Shown here: in pieces, positions 12,266 through 12,842 of the stretch
How the letters are laid out: the number at the start of each line of letters is the position of its first letter
How positions within the stretch are numbered: position 1 is the first letter of the stretch
Assembly: GCA_049281195.1 (NCBI GenBank)
Contig: JBAPRR010000285.1
Location: 1 to 12,842, forward strand
Direction of reading: 5' to 3'
Length of the DNA stretch: 12,842 bases
DNA from: JBAPRR01 sp049281195
Lineage (GTDB): Bacteria; Actinomycetota; Acidimicrobiia; Acidimicrobiales; CAVXTF01
The notes under the pieces: model-generated
What the model was told of the DNA's origin: nothing
What the model saw: only the letters and a program-made list of their open reading frames with translations
The model's database searches: none
Made by a program: the position numbers and the translations under genes

Positions 12266-12842
12266 ATGCGAGCCGCCGTCGTCACCTCCTTCGACACGCC
12301 GCCTACCTGTCAAGAGTTTCCGACCCCTCGACCGCGCACCTCGGACCAGGTCCTGGTCGACGTGATAGCGGTGGGCCTGCATCCCCGGGTCAGATCTCAA
12401 GCCGCAGGTATCCACTACACCAGCACCGACGAGCTTCCTCTGGTCCCTGGCATCGACGGAGTGGGTCGGACGCCCGACGGAACGTTGCGCTATTTCGTCC
12501 TACTGGACACCACGATGGGCGCCCTGGCCGAAAAAACGGTCATCGATCTGCGTCGAAGCATCGTCCTGCCCGCCGGCGCCGATCCGGTGCTGATCGCAGC
12601 TGCGATGAACCCGGCCATGTCCTCGTGGCTCGCGTTGACGAGGCGCATCAAATTCCGGCCTGGTCAGAGCATCGTCGTTCTCGGCGCCACCGGCAACGCC
12701 GGGCAGATGGCGGTACAGATCGCAAAACATCTCGGTGCCGCCCGGGTGGTGGGTACCGGGCGCGACGCGGGGCGCCTGGCAACGTTGCCGGGGCTGGGGG
12801 TCGACGAAACTGTGGCACTCGGCGGCGATCCTTTCGAGGTGG
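12266..12842 (+). CDS. Zinc-free MDR-type quinone oxidoreductase / alcohol dehydrogenase-like, 3' end missing
   Basis: The frame is open to the window end, giving the first 192 residues. It is a medium-chain dehydrogenase/reductase, a family that reduces quinones, enones or aldehydes with NADPH. The N-terminal GroES-like domain is seen in DQVLVDVIAVGLHPRVRS (about 27-44) and LVPGIDGVGRT (59-69). The Rossmann motif is GATGNAGQMAVQIAKHLGA (140-158), and the next strand ends in GTGRD. The Cys and His-Glu ligands of the catalytic zinc are absent, so it belongs with the quinone oxidoreductase-like, zinc-free branch. The Rossmann loop GATGNAG is of the A-x-x-G-x-x-G type. ATG 12266 has AGAGG 5 bases upstream. 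Divergent MarR gene and operator make induction by a small electrophile or aromatic plausible. Confidence 0.88.
   Translation, partial: MRAAVVTSFDTPPTCQEFPTPRPRTSDQVLVDVIAVGLHPRVRSQAAGIHYTSTDELPLVPGIDGVGRTPDGTLRYFVLLDTTMGALAEKTVIDLRRSIVLPAGADPVLIAAAMNPAMSSWLALTRRIKFRPGQSIVVLGATGNAGQMAVQIAKHLGAARVVGTGRDAGRLATLPGLGVDETVALGGDPFEV

Overview
The window is about 12.8 kb of GC-rich bacterial DNA, densely coding. It looks chromosomal and most like an actinomycete (Actinomycetota, possibly the Acidimicrobiia side). The basis is protein style (a mycobacterial-like MBL hydrolase and an actinobacterial-type acetyltransferase), GTG starts, and genes with little or no Shine-Dalgarno sequence. The taxon is an inference. 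I see no tRNA, rRNA, CRISPR array, insertion sequence or phage gene. Both ends cut through genes.

Layout. (1) 1-771 (+) is the 3' part of an MBL-fold metallohydrolase. (2) 795-4290 (-) is a tight three-gene operon, transcribed from 4290 down: an HMG-CoA lyase-like aldolase, an isoaspartyl peptidase/asparaginase and a gamma-glutamyltransferase-like enzyme. Each junction is a 4-base stop/start overlap. The lyase has Ser where the catalytic Cys should be. (3) 4384-5052 (+) is an AlkA-type DNA glycosylase whose last ~32 residues are thrown out of frame by one extra base. (4) 5049-6450 (-) is an aldo/keto reductase followed by a GNAT acetyltransferase. (5) 6634-8317 (+) is a second aldo/keto reductase, preceded by a possible 13-codon leader ORF, and then an acetyltransferase-like protein. 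(6) 8332-10033 (-) is an alpha/beta hydrolase and a DUF72 (YecE-like) protein. (7) 10147-11750 (+) is an ECF-type sigma factor overlapping by 4 bases a single-pass membrane protein that is probably its regulator or partner. (8) 11759-12190 (-) is a MarR repressor, divergent from a quinone oxidoreductase-like MDR gene (12266 to the window end) with a perfect 14-bp inverted repeat between them.

How the genes work together. Three regulatory units stand out. The sigma factor/membrane protein pair carries the same bipartite element (TGyAACGA, 12 bases, GGACAGTTAAA) before each gene, which fits a self-regulated ECF promoter. The MarR/MDR pair with its palindrome is a classic redox- or xenobiotic-responsive switch. 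The operon at 795-4290 pairs two Ntn-hydrolases that cut beta-aspartyl and gamma-glutamyl amides with a CoA-ester lyase-like enzyme, suggesting a small catabolic pathway of unknown substrate. The remaining genes (aldo/keto reductases, acetyltransferases, hydrolase, glycosylase) read as general housekeeping or detoxification functions.
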